From the NCBI RefSeq assembly GCF_021699195.1, contig NZ_SSXE01000017.1:1-64000 (forward strand): a stretch of 64,000 nucleotides of DNA, given 5' to 3'. The notes under the pieces are model-generated. The model worked only from the letters and a program-made list of their open reading frames with translations, had not been told where the DNA came from and did not search any database. Below, piece by piece: positions 12,897 to 21,326 of the stretch. Position 1 is the first letter of the stretch. The number at the start of each line of letters is the position of its first letter. This DNA comes from Nonomuraea sp. MG754425. GTDB lineage: Bacteria; Actinomycetota; Actinomycetes; Streptosporangiales; Streptosporangiaceae. Position numbers and translations under genes: made by a program.

Positions 12897-14594
12897 ATGC
12901 GACCTGATTCGATCGTCTTCGGGGCCACCGGCCTCATCGGACGGTTCCTGATCGCCGACCTGCTGCGCCGGGGCCGCACCGTCGCGGCGGCGGCCCGGGG
13001 CGGCGGCGACGGGCTCACGTCCTGGCTGACCGGCCGGGGCGTCCCGATGGACGGGCTCGTCGTGGTGCCCGCCGACGTCACCCGCCCCGGCCTGGACCTG
13101 CCGCCGGGCGAGTGGCCGGCGCTGCGCGACGTCTACAACTGCGCCGGCCGTTACGCGTTCGGGCTGAGCGTCGAGGAGGCGCGGGCCGTGAACGTGACCG
13201 GGGCGCTGCACGTCCTCGACTGGGCCGCCGCGCTGCCGGGGCTGCGGCGGGTGGTGCACGTCAGCGGCTACCGGGTGGGCGGCAGCGGCGGCGAGCCGCC
13301 CGACTACCGGAAGCTGGGCGCCTACGAGGCGTCCAAGCGGGAGGCGGACGCGGCCGTGCAGGCTCGCGCCCGCGAGCGGGGCGTCCCGCTGAGCATCGCC
13401 AACCCCTCCACCGTGATCGGGCCGGGCCAGTTCGTCGGCCTGGCGTCCATGGTGGCCGACCTGTGGCACGGGCGGCTGCCCGCCGTTCCCGGCAACGCGT
13501 TCGTCCCCGTCGTGGACGCCGCCTACCTGGCGGCCTTCATGGCCGCCCTGCCCGAGCACGACGGGAGCCGGGGCGAGAGCTACTGGATCCTGGACGACCG
13601 CACCCCGGAACTGCCGGAGCTCGTCGGCCTGCTCGCCGGGCACCTGGGTGTGCGGGCACCCCGCCACACGATCCCGGCCGGGCTGCTGCGGCTGCTCCCC
13701 CGCGCGCTGACCGGGGCCGACCCCGAGACGTTGTCGTTCCTGTCCACCGACCGCTACGACACCGCGCCCGCCGTGGCCCTCGCCGAACGGGCCGGGCTGC
13801 GCCCGCCGCCGGTCGAGACGGCGCTGCGGACCTGGGCCGACGACCTGGTGGCGGCCCGGTTCGGCGCGGCGCAACCGCCACCCGGCCCGTACGGCTACCA
13901 GCGGGTGGCGGGCACCACGACCTGGGTCACCGGGGAACGCGACCGGCCCGGCCACGTGCTGCTGCACGGGCTGCCGCTCGACTCGGGCTCCTGGCGGGAG
14001 GTGGCCGACCGGCTGGACGGCCCCGTGCTGGCCCCCGACCTGCCCGGACTCGGCAGATCAGGCCCGGCCCACGGGCCCGTCGCCGACTGGCTGGCCGCGC
14101 TCCTGGACGGGCCGGCGAACGGAACCCGGCCGGTGCTCGTGGCGCACTCGCTGGCCTGCGGCCCCGCCCTGCGGTACGCGGCGGCGCACCCGGAGCGGGT
14201 CTCCCGGCTGGTGCTGGTCGGCCCGGCCTTCCTCCAGGGCCCGTCGCCCGGGTGGCTGCGTGCCGGGCCGGCCGCGCTCCTGCTGCGGCGGGTGCCCGCG
14301 TCCCGGCTGGCCGGGGTGCTCGGCCTGCCGGAGAGCCCCGCCGTACGCGCCGCCGCGGGCAACCTGGCCCGTCGCGGACAGGCCCGCAGGGTGGTCGCGG
14401 CGCTGCGGGCCGCCCACACCGCCCGGGACGAACTGCGCCGGCTCCTGGACCGGGCGACGGTACCCGTCGAGATCGTCGTGGGCTCGGCCGATCCGCTGAG
14501 CGTGGAAGTGAAACGGCCCGTGACCGAGATCGCGGGGGCCGGGCACTATCCGCAGCTCACCCACCCCGGCCAGGTCGCCGCCGCTATCGGCTGA
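12897..14594 (+). CDS. Fusion of extended SDR (NAD-dependent epimerase-like) and alpha/beta hydrolase
   Basis: 565 residues with two enzymes in one chain. Residues 1-320 are an extended SDR: the nucleotide motif GATGLIGRF (8-16), the active-site pair YEASK (about 143-147) and the structural block PSTVIGPGQFVG. Residues 325-565 are an alpha/beta hydrolase: HGLPLDSGSW oxyanion region, nucleophile Ser in VAHSLACG (about residue 418), Asp in VGSADPLS and His in GAGHYPQLTHP. Oxidation or epimerisation coupled to ester or lactone hydrolysis on one substrate is a reasonable inference. Preceded by a TetR-type operator; tail-to-tail overlap of 11 bp with the flavin monooxygenase gene. Confidence 0.88.
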   Translation: MRPDSIVFGATGLIGRFLIADLLRRGRTVAAAARGGGDGLTSWLTGRGVPMDGLVVVPADVTRPGLDLPPGEWPALRDVYNCAGRYAFGLSVEEARAVNVTGALHVLDWAAALPGLRRVVHVSGYRVGGSGGEPPDYRKLGAYEASKREADAAVQARARERGVPLSIANPSTVIGPGQFVGLASMVADLWHGRLPAVPGNAFVPVVDAAYLAAFMAALPEHDGSRGESYWILDDRTPELPELVGLLAGHLGVRAPRHTIPAGLLRLLPRALTGADPETLSFLSTDRYDTAPAVALAERAGLRPPPVETALRTWADDLVAARFGAAQPPPGPYGYQRVAGTTTWVTGERDRPGHVLLHGLPLDSGSWREVADRLDGPVLAPDLPGLGRSGPAHGPVADWLAALLDGPANGTRPVLVAHSLACGPALRYAAAHPERVSRLVLVGPAFLQGPSPGWLRAGPAALLLRRVPASRLAGVLGLPESPAVRAAAGNLARRGQARRVVAALRAAHTARDELRRLLDRATVPVEIVVGSADPLSVEVKRPVTEIAGAGHYPQLTHPGQVAAAIG

Positions 14595-15747
14595 CCCCGG
14601 CGGCGAGCCGGGTGCTCACGCTCCGGACCAGGTTGCGCAGCATCCGGGTGGCCAGCCGGTCGGGCACGGCGAGCGCGCCGCGCAGCGCCCACTCGCTCTG
14701 GGTCAGCAGCGCGCGCGGCCCCCCGGTCGCCACGGCCCGGGTCGCCATGGCCGAGGCGAGCGCGGCCTGCCGCCTCCGGCTCCCCTCGTACACGTCCAGC
14801 GCGGAGGCCGGGTCCGGCTCGGCGGCCAGCGCGTGCAGCAGCGCCGAGACGTCCTCCAGCCCCTGGCCCGCCCCCTGCGCCAGCATGGGCGGCATGGCGT
14901 GCACCGCGTCCCCGATCAGCACGCTCCGGCCGCGCCGCCAGCGCAGCGGGGCCCGGTGCCGGCGGTGCGGGAAGAGTTCGAGATCCTTGTCCGACAGCGC
15001 CGCCAGCAACTCGGGGACGGGCGAGGCCCAGGCGCCGTACCGCTGCCTGAGGGCCGCCAGCGCGAGGTCCGGCCGGACGGGCCCGGCGCCGGGGCGGTGG
15101 CGGAAGTCGATGAGCCACTGCAGCATGCCGTCGCCCGAGGGGTTCATCCCGAAGTCGCCCTGCGGCCCGAGGAACAGCAGGGCACGGGAGCCGGGGTCGA
15201 AGGGCGGGCGGATCAGCCCCTGCCAGGTGGCCGTGCCGGTGGGACGCGCGGGCCGGGAGCCGAACAGCGCCGTACGGACCTGGGAGTTGACACCGTCGGC
15301 CCCGATGACCAGGTCGGCCGGGTGCTCCTCGCCCTCCTCGGTGCGCACCCGCACCGCGCGGCCGTCGTCGGCCAGGCCGGTGACGCGCGCCCCGAAGCGG
15401 AAGACGTCCGGGGGCAGCCCCTCGGCGAGGCGGTCGAGCAGCAGCCGGCGCGGGAGCGAGATCACCGGGGCGCCGAACTCGGCCGACAGCCGCGCGATGT
15501 CCATCACCATCACCGGACGGCCCCGGGAGCTGCGGATCTCCAGGGCGTCCAGACGTTGCCCGGCGCCGTCCGTCCGGACGCCGAGATCGTCCAGGATGGT
15601 CGTGCCGTTGTTCCAGATCATGATCGCGCAGCCGGTCTCGCGTAAGGCGGGTGCGCGTTCCAGTACGGTCACCTCATGCCCGGCGGCGAGGAACCCTCTG
15701 GCCGCCGCCACCCCCGCGATCCCGGCTCCCACGATGAGTACGCGCAT
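14584..15747 (-). CDS. FAD-dependent monooxygenase (PHBH-type group A)
   Basis: 387 residues. The N-terminal dinucleotide-binding motif GAGIAGVAAARGFLAAGHEVTVLER, the middle ADLVIGADGVNSQVR and the C-terminal GDAVHAMPPMLAQGAGQGLEDV make a complete single-component flavoprotein hydroxylase that uses NAD(P)H and oxygen. Aromatic or polyketide-like substrates are typical. A perfect 16-bp palindrome lies 15 bp upstream of the ATG, so it is probably repressed, but no obvious cognate regulator is adjacent except the TetR genes across the locus. Confidence 0.92.
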   Translation of the reverse strand: MRVLIVGAGIAGVAAARGFLAAGHEVTVLERAPALRETGCAIMIWNNGTTILDDLGVRTDGAGQRLDALEIRSSRGRPVMVMDIARLSAEFGAPVISLPRRLLLDRLAEGLPPDVFRFGARVTGLADDGRAVRVRTEEGEEHPADLVIGADGVNSQVRTALFGSRPARPTGTATWQGLIRPPFDPGSRALLFLGPQGDFGMNPSGDGMLQWLIDFRHRPGAGPVRPDLALAALRQRYGAWASPVPELLAALSDKDLELFPHRRHRAPLRWRRGRSVLIGDAVHAMPPMLAQGAGQGLEDVSALLHALAAEPDPASALDVYEGSRRRQAALASAMATRAVATGGPRALLTQSEWALRGALAVPDRLATRMLRNLVRSVSTRLAAGVSR

Positions 15748-15761
15748 CCCGTCCCCTACGG

Positions 15762-15777
15762 CTAGTAGTACTACTAG
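15762..15777. promoter_or_regulatory. Perfect 16-bp palindrome upstream of the flavin monooxygenase
   Basis: CTAGTAGTACTACTAG reads the same on both strands and lies 15 bp before the ATG at 15747. Its AT-rich sequence contrasts with the surroundings. It is a likely dimeric repressor site (TetR or MarR type). It differs from the TAGACCRGTCTA operators nearby, so a different regulator is implied. Confidence 0.75.
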
Positions 15778-16448
15778 ATGTAGAGCTTAGGAAGCGGCTC
15801 CGCCGGGCCCCGATCCGGGTGCGCGACGCGGAATCCGCGGCTGCCCGGGGCCAGCGCCGCGGCGGCGGGAGCGAGGAAGCACGCCGGCCAGTGGCACGAC
15901 GATCAGCGACTCGCGCAACGATCTCAAGGGGCACTCCGGGGAAAATGGGAATCATTTTCGCCAGACCGTACCATCACCGGCGACTCCTGCACGATCCGGT
16001 CGTCCCGGCCGTCTGCCGGCGCGCCGAGCATGATCGAGTTCGCCGGGCGTCTGCGAGCGACGCGAACGGGCGTTTTCCGCACCGCATTGTCGGCGCGATG
16101 TGAGGAGTTGCACCGGCCGGCTTTTCTGCGCATTCCCGGCAAGATCTGTCGGGAATCGGTCATAGCCGATTTAAAGCGAATCCATAATCCTCTCGCTTAA
16201 CGTCTCCGATGACGCCGATCCGAAGGGGAGAATTCCTGCGCGAAGACCACGGATGGCGTGTCTCCACCGCCGCACGCATCGCGCTGATCCCCCACGGCTC
16301 CGGGTCGGCATGCATGCCAGGACCTGCGAATACTCCGATTTCCGCAACCCCTCCGAACGGCCCTGAACAATCCCGCGCGATTTCCCCGAAAGGGCCGCGC
16401 CACCACGAGTGGAACAACTCCGTTCGGCAGAAGAGAGGTGACACTCCG
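15778..16448. other. 671-bp non-coding region between monooxygenase and glycan operon
   Basis: No convincing gene. Base composition drops in GC from about 15930 onward relative to the flanks. It holds a Zur/Fur-like dyad (15941-15959) and an AT-rich patch around 16160-16200 that could contain the promoter of the glycan operon. A long in-frame extension of the epimerase ORF back to 16209 is not protein-like. On the minus strand a short hydrophobic frame (about 15790-15922) starts RESLIVVPLAGVLP but has no ribosome site. Confidence 0.5.
15941..15959. promoter_or_regulatory. Zur/Fur-like dyad
   Basis: GAAAATG-GGAAT-CATTTTC is a perfect 7-bp inverted repeat with a 5-bp spacer and strongly resembles zinc-uptake-regulator (Zur) boxes of the AAATG-N5-CATTT type. 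The nearest downstream gene is the SDR epimerase 490 bp away, and no zinc-related gene is adjacent, so it is either an orphan site or controls a transcript not recognised here. Confidence 0.5.
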
Positions 16449-17477
16449 ATGGACGATCGGATCGTTGTGACCGGCGGATCCGGAATGCTGGGGGACAGTC
16501 TGGTCCGCCGGTTGGCGCATTCCGGATACGCGGTTCACAGCGTGGATCTGCGCCCGCCCGCCGAACCGGCGCACGGCGTGGAGCACACGACCGGAGACAT
16601 CGGCGACCGGGCGCTGCTGACCGGCCTGTTCGCCGGCGCCACCGCCGTCGTGCACTGCGCCAGCGGACTGCCGAGCTACTCGAAGGCGCGGCTCCGGGAG
16701 ATCAGCGTCGACGGCACCCGCAACGTCTTCGAGGCGGCCCGCGCCGCCGGGGTGCCCCGCGTCGTGCACGTCTCCTCGGCCGCGGTCTACGGCCTGCCGT
16801 CCGAGGTGCCGACCCCCGAGACGCACCCGCGCCGGCCGGTGGACGACTACAGCCGGGCCAAGGCGGAGGCCGAGGAGATCGCCGAGGAATTCCGCGGCAC
16901 CGGGATGTGCGTGCCGATCCTGCGGCCGAAGACCTTCCTCGGCCCCGGCCGCATGGGCCTGTTCGCGATGCTCTTCGAATGGGCCGCCGACGGCCGCAAC
17001 TTCCCCGTGCTCGGGCGCGGCGACGTACTCAGCCAGATGCTCGCCGTGGAGGACCTCGTCGAGTTCATCCTGCTGCTGCTCGCGGCCCCCGACGAGGCCG
17101 CCGGCGACACCTACAACCTGGGCGCCGCCGAGTTCGGCACGCTGCGCGCCGCGTTCCAGTCGGTGCTCGACGCCGCGGGGCACGGCAAGCGCGTCGTGTC
17201 GCTGCCGGTGCGGCCCGCGCTGCCGCTGCTGCGGCTGCTCGAACGCAGCCACCTGTCCCCGGTCTATCGCCGGCTGGCGCACAAGCTGCTCATCGATTCG
17301 TACGTGTCCATCGACAAGGCACAGCAACGGCTCGGATTCACCCCCCGCTTCTCCAACGAGGACGCGATCCTGCGCTCCTACCACTGGTGGCGCGGGCAGC
17401 GCCCGGCAGGCGTCGGCCGGACCAGCCGGGACGCCTGGCGCCAGGGGGCCCTGTCACTGGTGAGAGTCTTCTTCTAA
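16449..17477 (+). CDS. NAD-dependent epimerase/dehydratase (extended SDR), first gene of glycan operon
   Basis: 342 residues. VVTGGSGMLGDSLVRRL is the Rossmann motif, VHVSSAAVYGLP with YSRAK (about residue 137-141) supplies the catalytic Ser/Tyr/Lys, and the C-terminal half resembles nucleotide-sugar epimerases and 3-beta-HSD-like proteins. The ATG at 16449 follows AGAGAGGTGAC and is where family similarity begins. It is first of eight same-strand genes with gaps of 13 bp or less or overlaps (one gap 56 bp if the TTG start is right). It probably makes or modifies a nucleotide- or lipid-linked sugar. Confidence 0.87.
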   Translation: MDDRIVVTGGSGMLGDSLVRRLAHSGYAVHSVDLRPPAEPAHGVEHTTGDIGDRALLTGLFAGATAVVHCASGLPSYSKARLREISVDGTRNVFEAARAAGVPRVVHVSSAAVYGLPSEVPTPETHPRRPVDDYSRAKAEAEEIAEEFRGTGMCVPILRPKTFLGPGRMGLFAMLFEWAADGRNFPVLGRGDVLSQMLAVEDLVEFILLLLAAPDEAAGDTYNLGAAEFGTLRAAFQSVLDAAGHGKRVVSLPVRPALPLLRLLERSHLSPVYRRLAHKLLIDSYVSIDKAQQRLGFTPRFSNEDAILRSYHWWRGQRPAGVGRTSRDAWRQGALSLVRVFF

Positions 17478-17490
17478 GGCGGGCGGCAGC

Positions 17491-18450
17491 ATGGGCAGCG
17501 TCAACGTCGCGCGGGAACAACCCGCCAAGCGGGTCCGGGCCGGGGTGCGGCGGCAGGTCATGGACCTCTTCCTGCTGGCCAGGCCGGCGCACTGGGTCAA
17601 GAGCGGGCTGGCGGTGCCGATCGCGCTGGTCGACCTGACGGTGTGGTCGTGGCCCGCGCTGGCCCGCGTGGCCTGGTCCATCGCGGCGTTCATCCTCGCC
17701 GCCGCCCTGATCTACCTCGTCAACGACCTCGTCGACCAGCGCCTCGACCGGCTGCACCCGGGCAAGCGCCGGCGTCCGATCGCGGCCGGCCGGCTCTCCG
17801 CCACCGCGGTCGTCCTGTACGGCGCGGTGCTGGTCGGCGGCCTGAGCCTGCTGCTGGCGTACGCGCCGCTCGGCGGCTCATGGCCGGTGCTCGGCTATCT
17901 CGGACTGAACCTCGCCTACAGCGCCGGCCTCAAGCGCCTGCCGCTGATCGACATGGGCGTGGTCTCCAGCGGGTTCGTGCTGCGCGTCATCCAGGGACAC
18001 CTGGCCACCGGCGCCGTGCTGCCCGGCTGGTTACTCATCGCGGTCTTCTCCGGATCGCTCCTGCTGATCCTCGGAAAACGCCGGTACGAGCTGGTGGAGG
18101 TCGGCGTCGAGCACCGTCCCTCGCTGCGCGGCTACTCGGTGGAGTTCCTGAACCAACTGCTGCTGCTCGCCAGCGTGGTCTGCCTCGCCGCCACGTCGGC
18201 GTACCTGGCCACCGAGGCGCCGATCGCGCCGCACCGGCAGGAGGCCCTGCTGATCTCCCTGCCTTTCGTGCTGTACGCGCTGTCCCGCTACCTCCAAGTG
18301 GTGCTGGTGCTGAAGGGCGGCGGTGACCCGGTCCGGTTACTGCTGCGGGATCGCGCCCTCATCGCCTCCATCGGGATCTGGGTCTGCGCGATCGGCGCGC
18401 TCGTCATCGTGACCGGGATCCCGTCCGCCAGCGCCATCCATCTACCGTGA
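17491..18450 (+). CDS. UbiA-family prenyltransferase, decaprenyl-phosphate phosphoribosyltransferase-like
   Basis: 319 residues with about eight to nine membrane segments. The first Asp-rich motif NDLVDQRLDRLHPGKRRRPIAAG closely follows the pattern of DPPR synthase (Rv3806c type), which moves 5-phosphoribose onto polyprenyl phosphate on the way to arabinan precursors. LAYSAGLKRLPLIDMGVVSSGFVLRVIQGHLA is the second conserved block. With GTs and a flippase-like protein in the same operon, it more likely makes a polyprenyl-phospho-sugar than a quinone. Donor sugar and lipid are not proven. Confidence 0.85.
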   Translation: MGSVNVAREQPAKRVRAGVRRQVMDLFLLARPAHWVKSGLAVPIALVDLTVWSWPALARVAWSIAAFILAAALIYLVNDLVDQRLDRLHPGKRRRPIAAGRLSATAVVLYGAVLVGGLSLLLAYAPLGGSWPVLGYLGLNLAYSAGLKRLPLIDMGVVSSGFVLRVIQGHLATGAVLPGWLLIAVFSGSLLLILGKRRYELVEVGVEHRPSLRGYSVEFLNQLLLLASVVCLAATSAYLATEAPIAPHRQEALLISLPFVLYALSRYLQVVLVLKGGGDPVRLLLRDRALIASIGIWVCAIGALVIVTGIPSASAIHLP

Positions 18451-18459
18451 GGAGCCGAC

Positions 18460-19647
18460 GTGGCCACCGCCAGCAAGGACAACGAGTTCGACGTGGCGAT
18501 ACTCATCAACTACTACGCGCCGTACGTCAGCGGCCTGACGATCCACACCCAGCGCCTCGCCGAGGGGCTGGCCGAGCGCGGCAAGCGCGTGGCGGTCGTG
18601 GCCGTCCAGCATGACAGGTCGCTGCCGCTGCGCGAGGTCCGCGCCGGAGTCTCGGTCTTTCGCAGCCCGGTCCTCCGGACGATCGGGCGCGGGCCGGTGA
18701 GCCCCGGCTTCGTGTCGCTGGCCCGGCGGATCGCCCGCAGGTCGGCGATCGTCAACCCGCACGTGCCGATGCTCGAGGTGGCGCCCATCGCGATGGGGGT
18801 GCGCGGGCGGCCCCTGGTGACGACCCATCACATCGACCTGTGGTTGCCGCCGGGCGTGGTGAACGCGGTCGCCACGCGGGCGGTGGACGTCTCCACCTGG
18901 GCCGCGCTGCGCCGCTCCGACGCGGTCGTGCTGAACAGCACGGACCAGGCCCGCGGGTCGAAGCTGTGGCCCCTGATCAAGCGGCGGAACTGGCGGGGAA
19001 TCGCGCCGCCGTGCCTCGACCGCCGTGGCGGCCAGCCCGCCTACCGGGACGGAGGCGGCCTGCACGTCGGCTTCCTCGGCCGCATCGTCGAGGACAAGGG
19101 CATCGAATACCTCGTACGGGCCTTTCAGCGGCTCGACGATCCGGACGCCCGGCTGCTGATCGGCGGCGACTGGATCAAGGTCGCCGGCGGCGGGATCGAG
19201 GACCGGCTGCGCCCGCTCATCGGCGACGACAAGCGGATCCGGATGCTGGGCCTGCTCAGCGGCAGCCAGATCGACGACTTCTACGCCTCGATCGACGTCT
19301 TCGCGCTGCCCTCCGTCGCCGAGTCCTTCGGCACCGTCCAGGCGGAGGCGATGATGACCGACGTCCCGTCGGTCACCACCGACCTGCCCGGAGGGCGTTC
19401 GCCCGTCCTGCAGACGGGTTTCGGCCGCCGGGTCCCGCCACGCGATCCGGCCCGGCTGGCCCGCGCGATCACCGAACTGGCGGCGCTGACTCCCGACGAG
19501 CGCGCCGAAGGGGGCCGCCGGGCCCGCCGCCTCTACAGCACGGACACCTTCCTGGACGCCTACGAGGAGCTGTTCGACCAGGTCACCCCCATGGCGGACA
19601 ACTCCTCGGCGATCGGCGCCCCGCGGCCGAGCACCCTGGTGAAGTAG
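18460..19647 (+). CDS. Glycosyltransferase family 4 (GT-B)
   Basis: 395 residues from GTG at 18460. Typical retaining GT4 features: YYAPYVSGLTIHTQRLAEGLAERG in the acceptor domain, VGFLGRIVEDKGIEYLVRAF at the start of the donor domain, and the nucleotide-sugar motif PSVAESFGTVQAEAMM with the E-x7-E pattern. A soluble or membrane-associated enzyme adding a hexose to a lipid-linked acceptor is likely. Its stop codon overlaps the GTG of the next gene (GTAGTGA). Confidence 0.9.
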   Translation: MATASKDNEFDVAILINYYAPYVSGLTIHTQRLAEGLAERGKRVAVVAVQHDRSLPLREVRAGVSVFRSPVLRTIGRGPVSPGFVSLARRIARRSAIVNPHVPMLEVAPIAMGVRGRPLVTTHHIDLWLPPGVVNAVATRAVDVSTWAALRRSDAVVLNSTDQARGSKLWPLIKRRNWRGIAPPCLDRRGGQPAYRDGGGLHVGFLGRIVEDKGIEYLVRAFQRLDDPDARLLIGGDWIKVAGGGIEDRLRPLIGDDKRIRMLGLLSGSQIDDFYASIDVFALPSVAESFGTVQAEAMMTDVPSVTTDLPGGRSPVLQTGFGRRVPPRDPARLARAITELAALTPDERAEGGRRARRLYSTDTFLDAYEELFDQVTPMADNSSAIGAPRPSTLVK

Positions 19648-20627
19648 TGACGCGTTCACCGAACGGGCGCCGGCTCCTGCTCAGGCTGCTCCGGACGGCC
19701 GTCTATGCGATCATCGTCGTCTTCCTGTGCTGGCAGCTCTGGCGGGTACGGCACGGGCTCGGCGACAGCCTGACCTCCGTCGGCTGGGGCGCCGTCGGCC
19801 TCGCGGCCGGATTCACCGTGGTGGGCACCTTCCCCGGATTCTTCGGGTGGAGACTGCTCGTGACCGGCAGCGGCATCCGTCTGACGGTGTCCGACGCGGC
19901 CTGGGTGTTCTTCCTGTCCGGGGTGACGCGCTACCTGCCCGGCGCGATCTGGCCCCCGATCGTGCAGGCCGCGCTCGCACGCCGGGTCGGAGCGCCGGCG
20001 GCCGGGCTCATGACGGCCGGGCTGATCACGCTCGTCCTGACCGCGCTGAGCGGGAGCATCGTCGGATTGCTGGCGGTCCCCTACCTGGCGGCGGACGATC
20101 CGCTGTGGTGGCTGGCGTTGCCGCTCGTGCTCGCCGGCGCCGGCGCGGTCGTCCTGGCGCCACGCCTGCTCGCGAAGCTGCTGCGCCTCGGGCAACGCCT
20201 GCTGCGGCGCGGAGCGCACGAGATCGCGCTGCCCACCGCCCGGACCTCGATGGGCGTGCTCGCGTACAACGTCCTCGGGTGGTGCTGCAACGGCACGCAC
20301 GCGGCGATCCTCGCGGTCGCGTTCGGCGCGCCGCTCGCGGGCGCGCTGACCCTCGGCATCGGCGGATTCGTCCTCAGCGCGGTCGCCGGTGCGCTGTCGC
20401 AGGCGCCCGCCGGTCTCGGAGTGCGCGAGGTCGTGCTCGGCCTCACGCTCGGCGTCCTGGTCAGCGGCCCGGACCTGGTCACGCTGCTGCTGCTGAGCCG
20501 GCTGCTCACCACTCTGGGGCACGTGATCGCGACCCTCGGAGTGCTCGGTCTGCTGGCCGGGACCCGCTTCGTGGCGGCCAGAAGAGCAGCTCGAACATCG
20601 CCCGTCCCATCACTCACAAGGGAGTAG
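19647..20627 (+). CDS. Lysylphosphatidylglycerol synthase TM-region/flippase-like membrane protein
   Basis: 326 residues with about eight transmembrane helices, matching the LPG_synthase_TM (UPF0104) family by GVTRYLPGAIWPPIVQAALARRVG and GALSQAPAGLGVREVVLGLTL. The lysyltransferase domain of MprF is absent, so only the flippase-type membrane part exists. In glycan operons such proteins are often proposed to move lipid-linked sugars across the membrane. The GTG at 19647 overlaps the stop of the GT4 gene by 1 nt, indicating translational coupling. Confidence 0.85.
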   Translation: MTRSPNGRRLLLRLLRTAVYAIIVVFLCWQLWRVRHGLGDSLTSVGWGAVGLAAGFTVVGTFPGFFGWRLLVTGSGIRLTVSDAAWVFFLSGVTRYLPGAIWPPIVQAALARRVGAPAAGLMTAGLITLVLTALSGSIVGLLAVPYLAADDPLWWLALPLVLAGAGAVVLAPRLLAKLLRLGQRLLRRGAHEIALPTARTSMGVLAYNVLGWCCNGTHAAILAVAFGAPLAGALTLGIGGFVLSAVAGALSQAPAGLGVREVVLGLTLGVLVSGPDLVTLLLLSRLLTTLGHVIATLGVLGLLAGTRFVAARRAARTSPVPSLTRE

Positions 20628-20630
20628 ACC

Positions 20631-21326
20631 ATGATGCGCGTCATCGGCACCGGCTACGGCCGGACGGGGACGACCTCCCTGAAGGCGGCGCTGGTGCGAC
20701 TCGGCCTCGGGCCGTGTCTCAGCGCAGGGGACGTCTTCAGGAATCCCCGGCTGATCCGGCCGCTGCTCGGAGCGGTCGAAGGCAGAGCGGCGAACTGGGA
20801 GGAGATCCTCGCCGGATACCAGTCCATCGTGTGCGAACCGGCCACCCCCTGCTGGCGGCAGCTCGTCCAGCGTTATCCGGACGCGAAGGTCGTGCACACG
20901 GTACGCGACCCGGAGCAGTGGATCAGCAGCGTGCGACGGACGCTGATGAGGCGGCGCCGGCACATCGACACCTTGTACGGCCGGGCCGCCATCCAGATGT
21001 CGTCGATGCTCGGCACGGATTTCGCCCCATTGATCAAGCTGTTCCAGTTGACGCTCGAAGGACAGGCCCTGCGATCGGTGAACGAGCGGCGGCCGGAACA
21101 CGCCATGGAGCAGTTCCGGGCGCACACGGACGAGGTCGTCGCGGCCGTCCCCGCAGACCGGCTGCTCATCTACGACATCGGCGACGAGTGGGGGCCGCTG
21201 TGCGAGTTCCTCGGCGTCCCGGTGCCGGCGGAACCGTTCCCGCTGAAGAGCACCACGGTGGAGTTCCCCACCAGCCGCGGCTTCGGCAGGGAGGCGGCCG
21301 CGCTCTTCCTGAGCCGGACCCGGTGA
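20631..21326 (+). CDS. Sulfotransferase-family protein
   Basis: 231 residues. MRVIGTGYGRTGTTSLKAAL is the 5'-PSB loop that holds the PAPS phosphosulfate, and VVHTVRDPEQWISSVRRTL is the 3'-PB region with the conserved Arg and Ser. It belongs to the P-loop Sulfotransfer_4-like group and would transfer sulfate from PAPS to a hydroxyl. Placed between a flippase-like protein and an EEP protein in a glycan operon, a sulfated sugar or lipid is the likely product. AAGGGAG precedes the ATG; the stop overlaps the next GTG. Confidence 0.87.
   Translation: MMRVIGTGYGRTGTTSLKAALVRLGLGPCLSAGDVFRNPRLIRPLLGAVEGRAANWEEILAGYQSIVCEPATPCWRQLVQRYPDAKVVHTVRDPEQWISSVRRTLMRRRRHIDTLYGRAAIQMSSMLGTDFAPLIKLFQLTLEGQALRSVNERRPEHAMEQFRAHTDEVVAAVPADRLLIYDIGDEWGPLCEFLGVPVPAEPFPLKSTTVEFPTSRGFGREAAALFLSRTR

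Noticed and set aside
16209..16448. N-terminal extension of the SDR epimerase gene
   Set aside because: The extension is not protein-like, and a ribosome site plus the Rossmann motif place the start at 16449.
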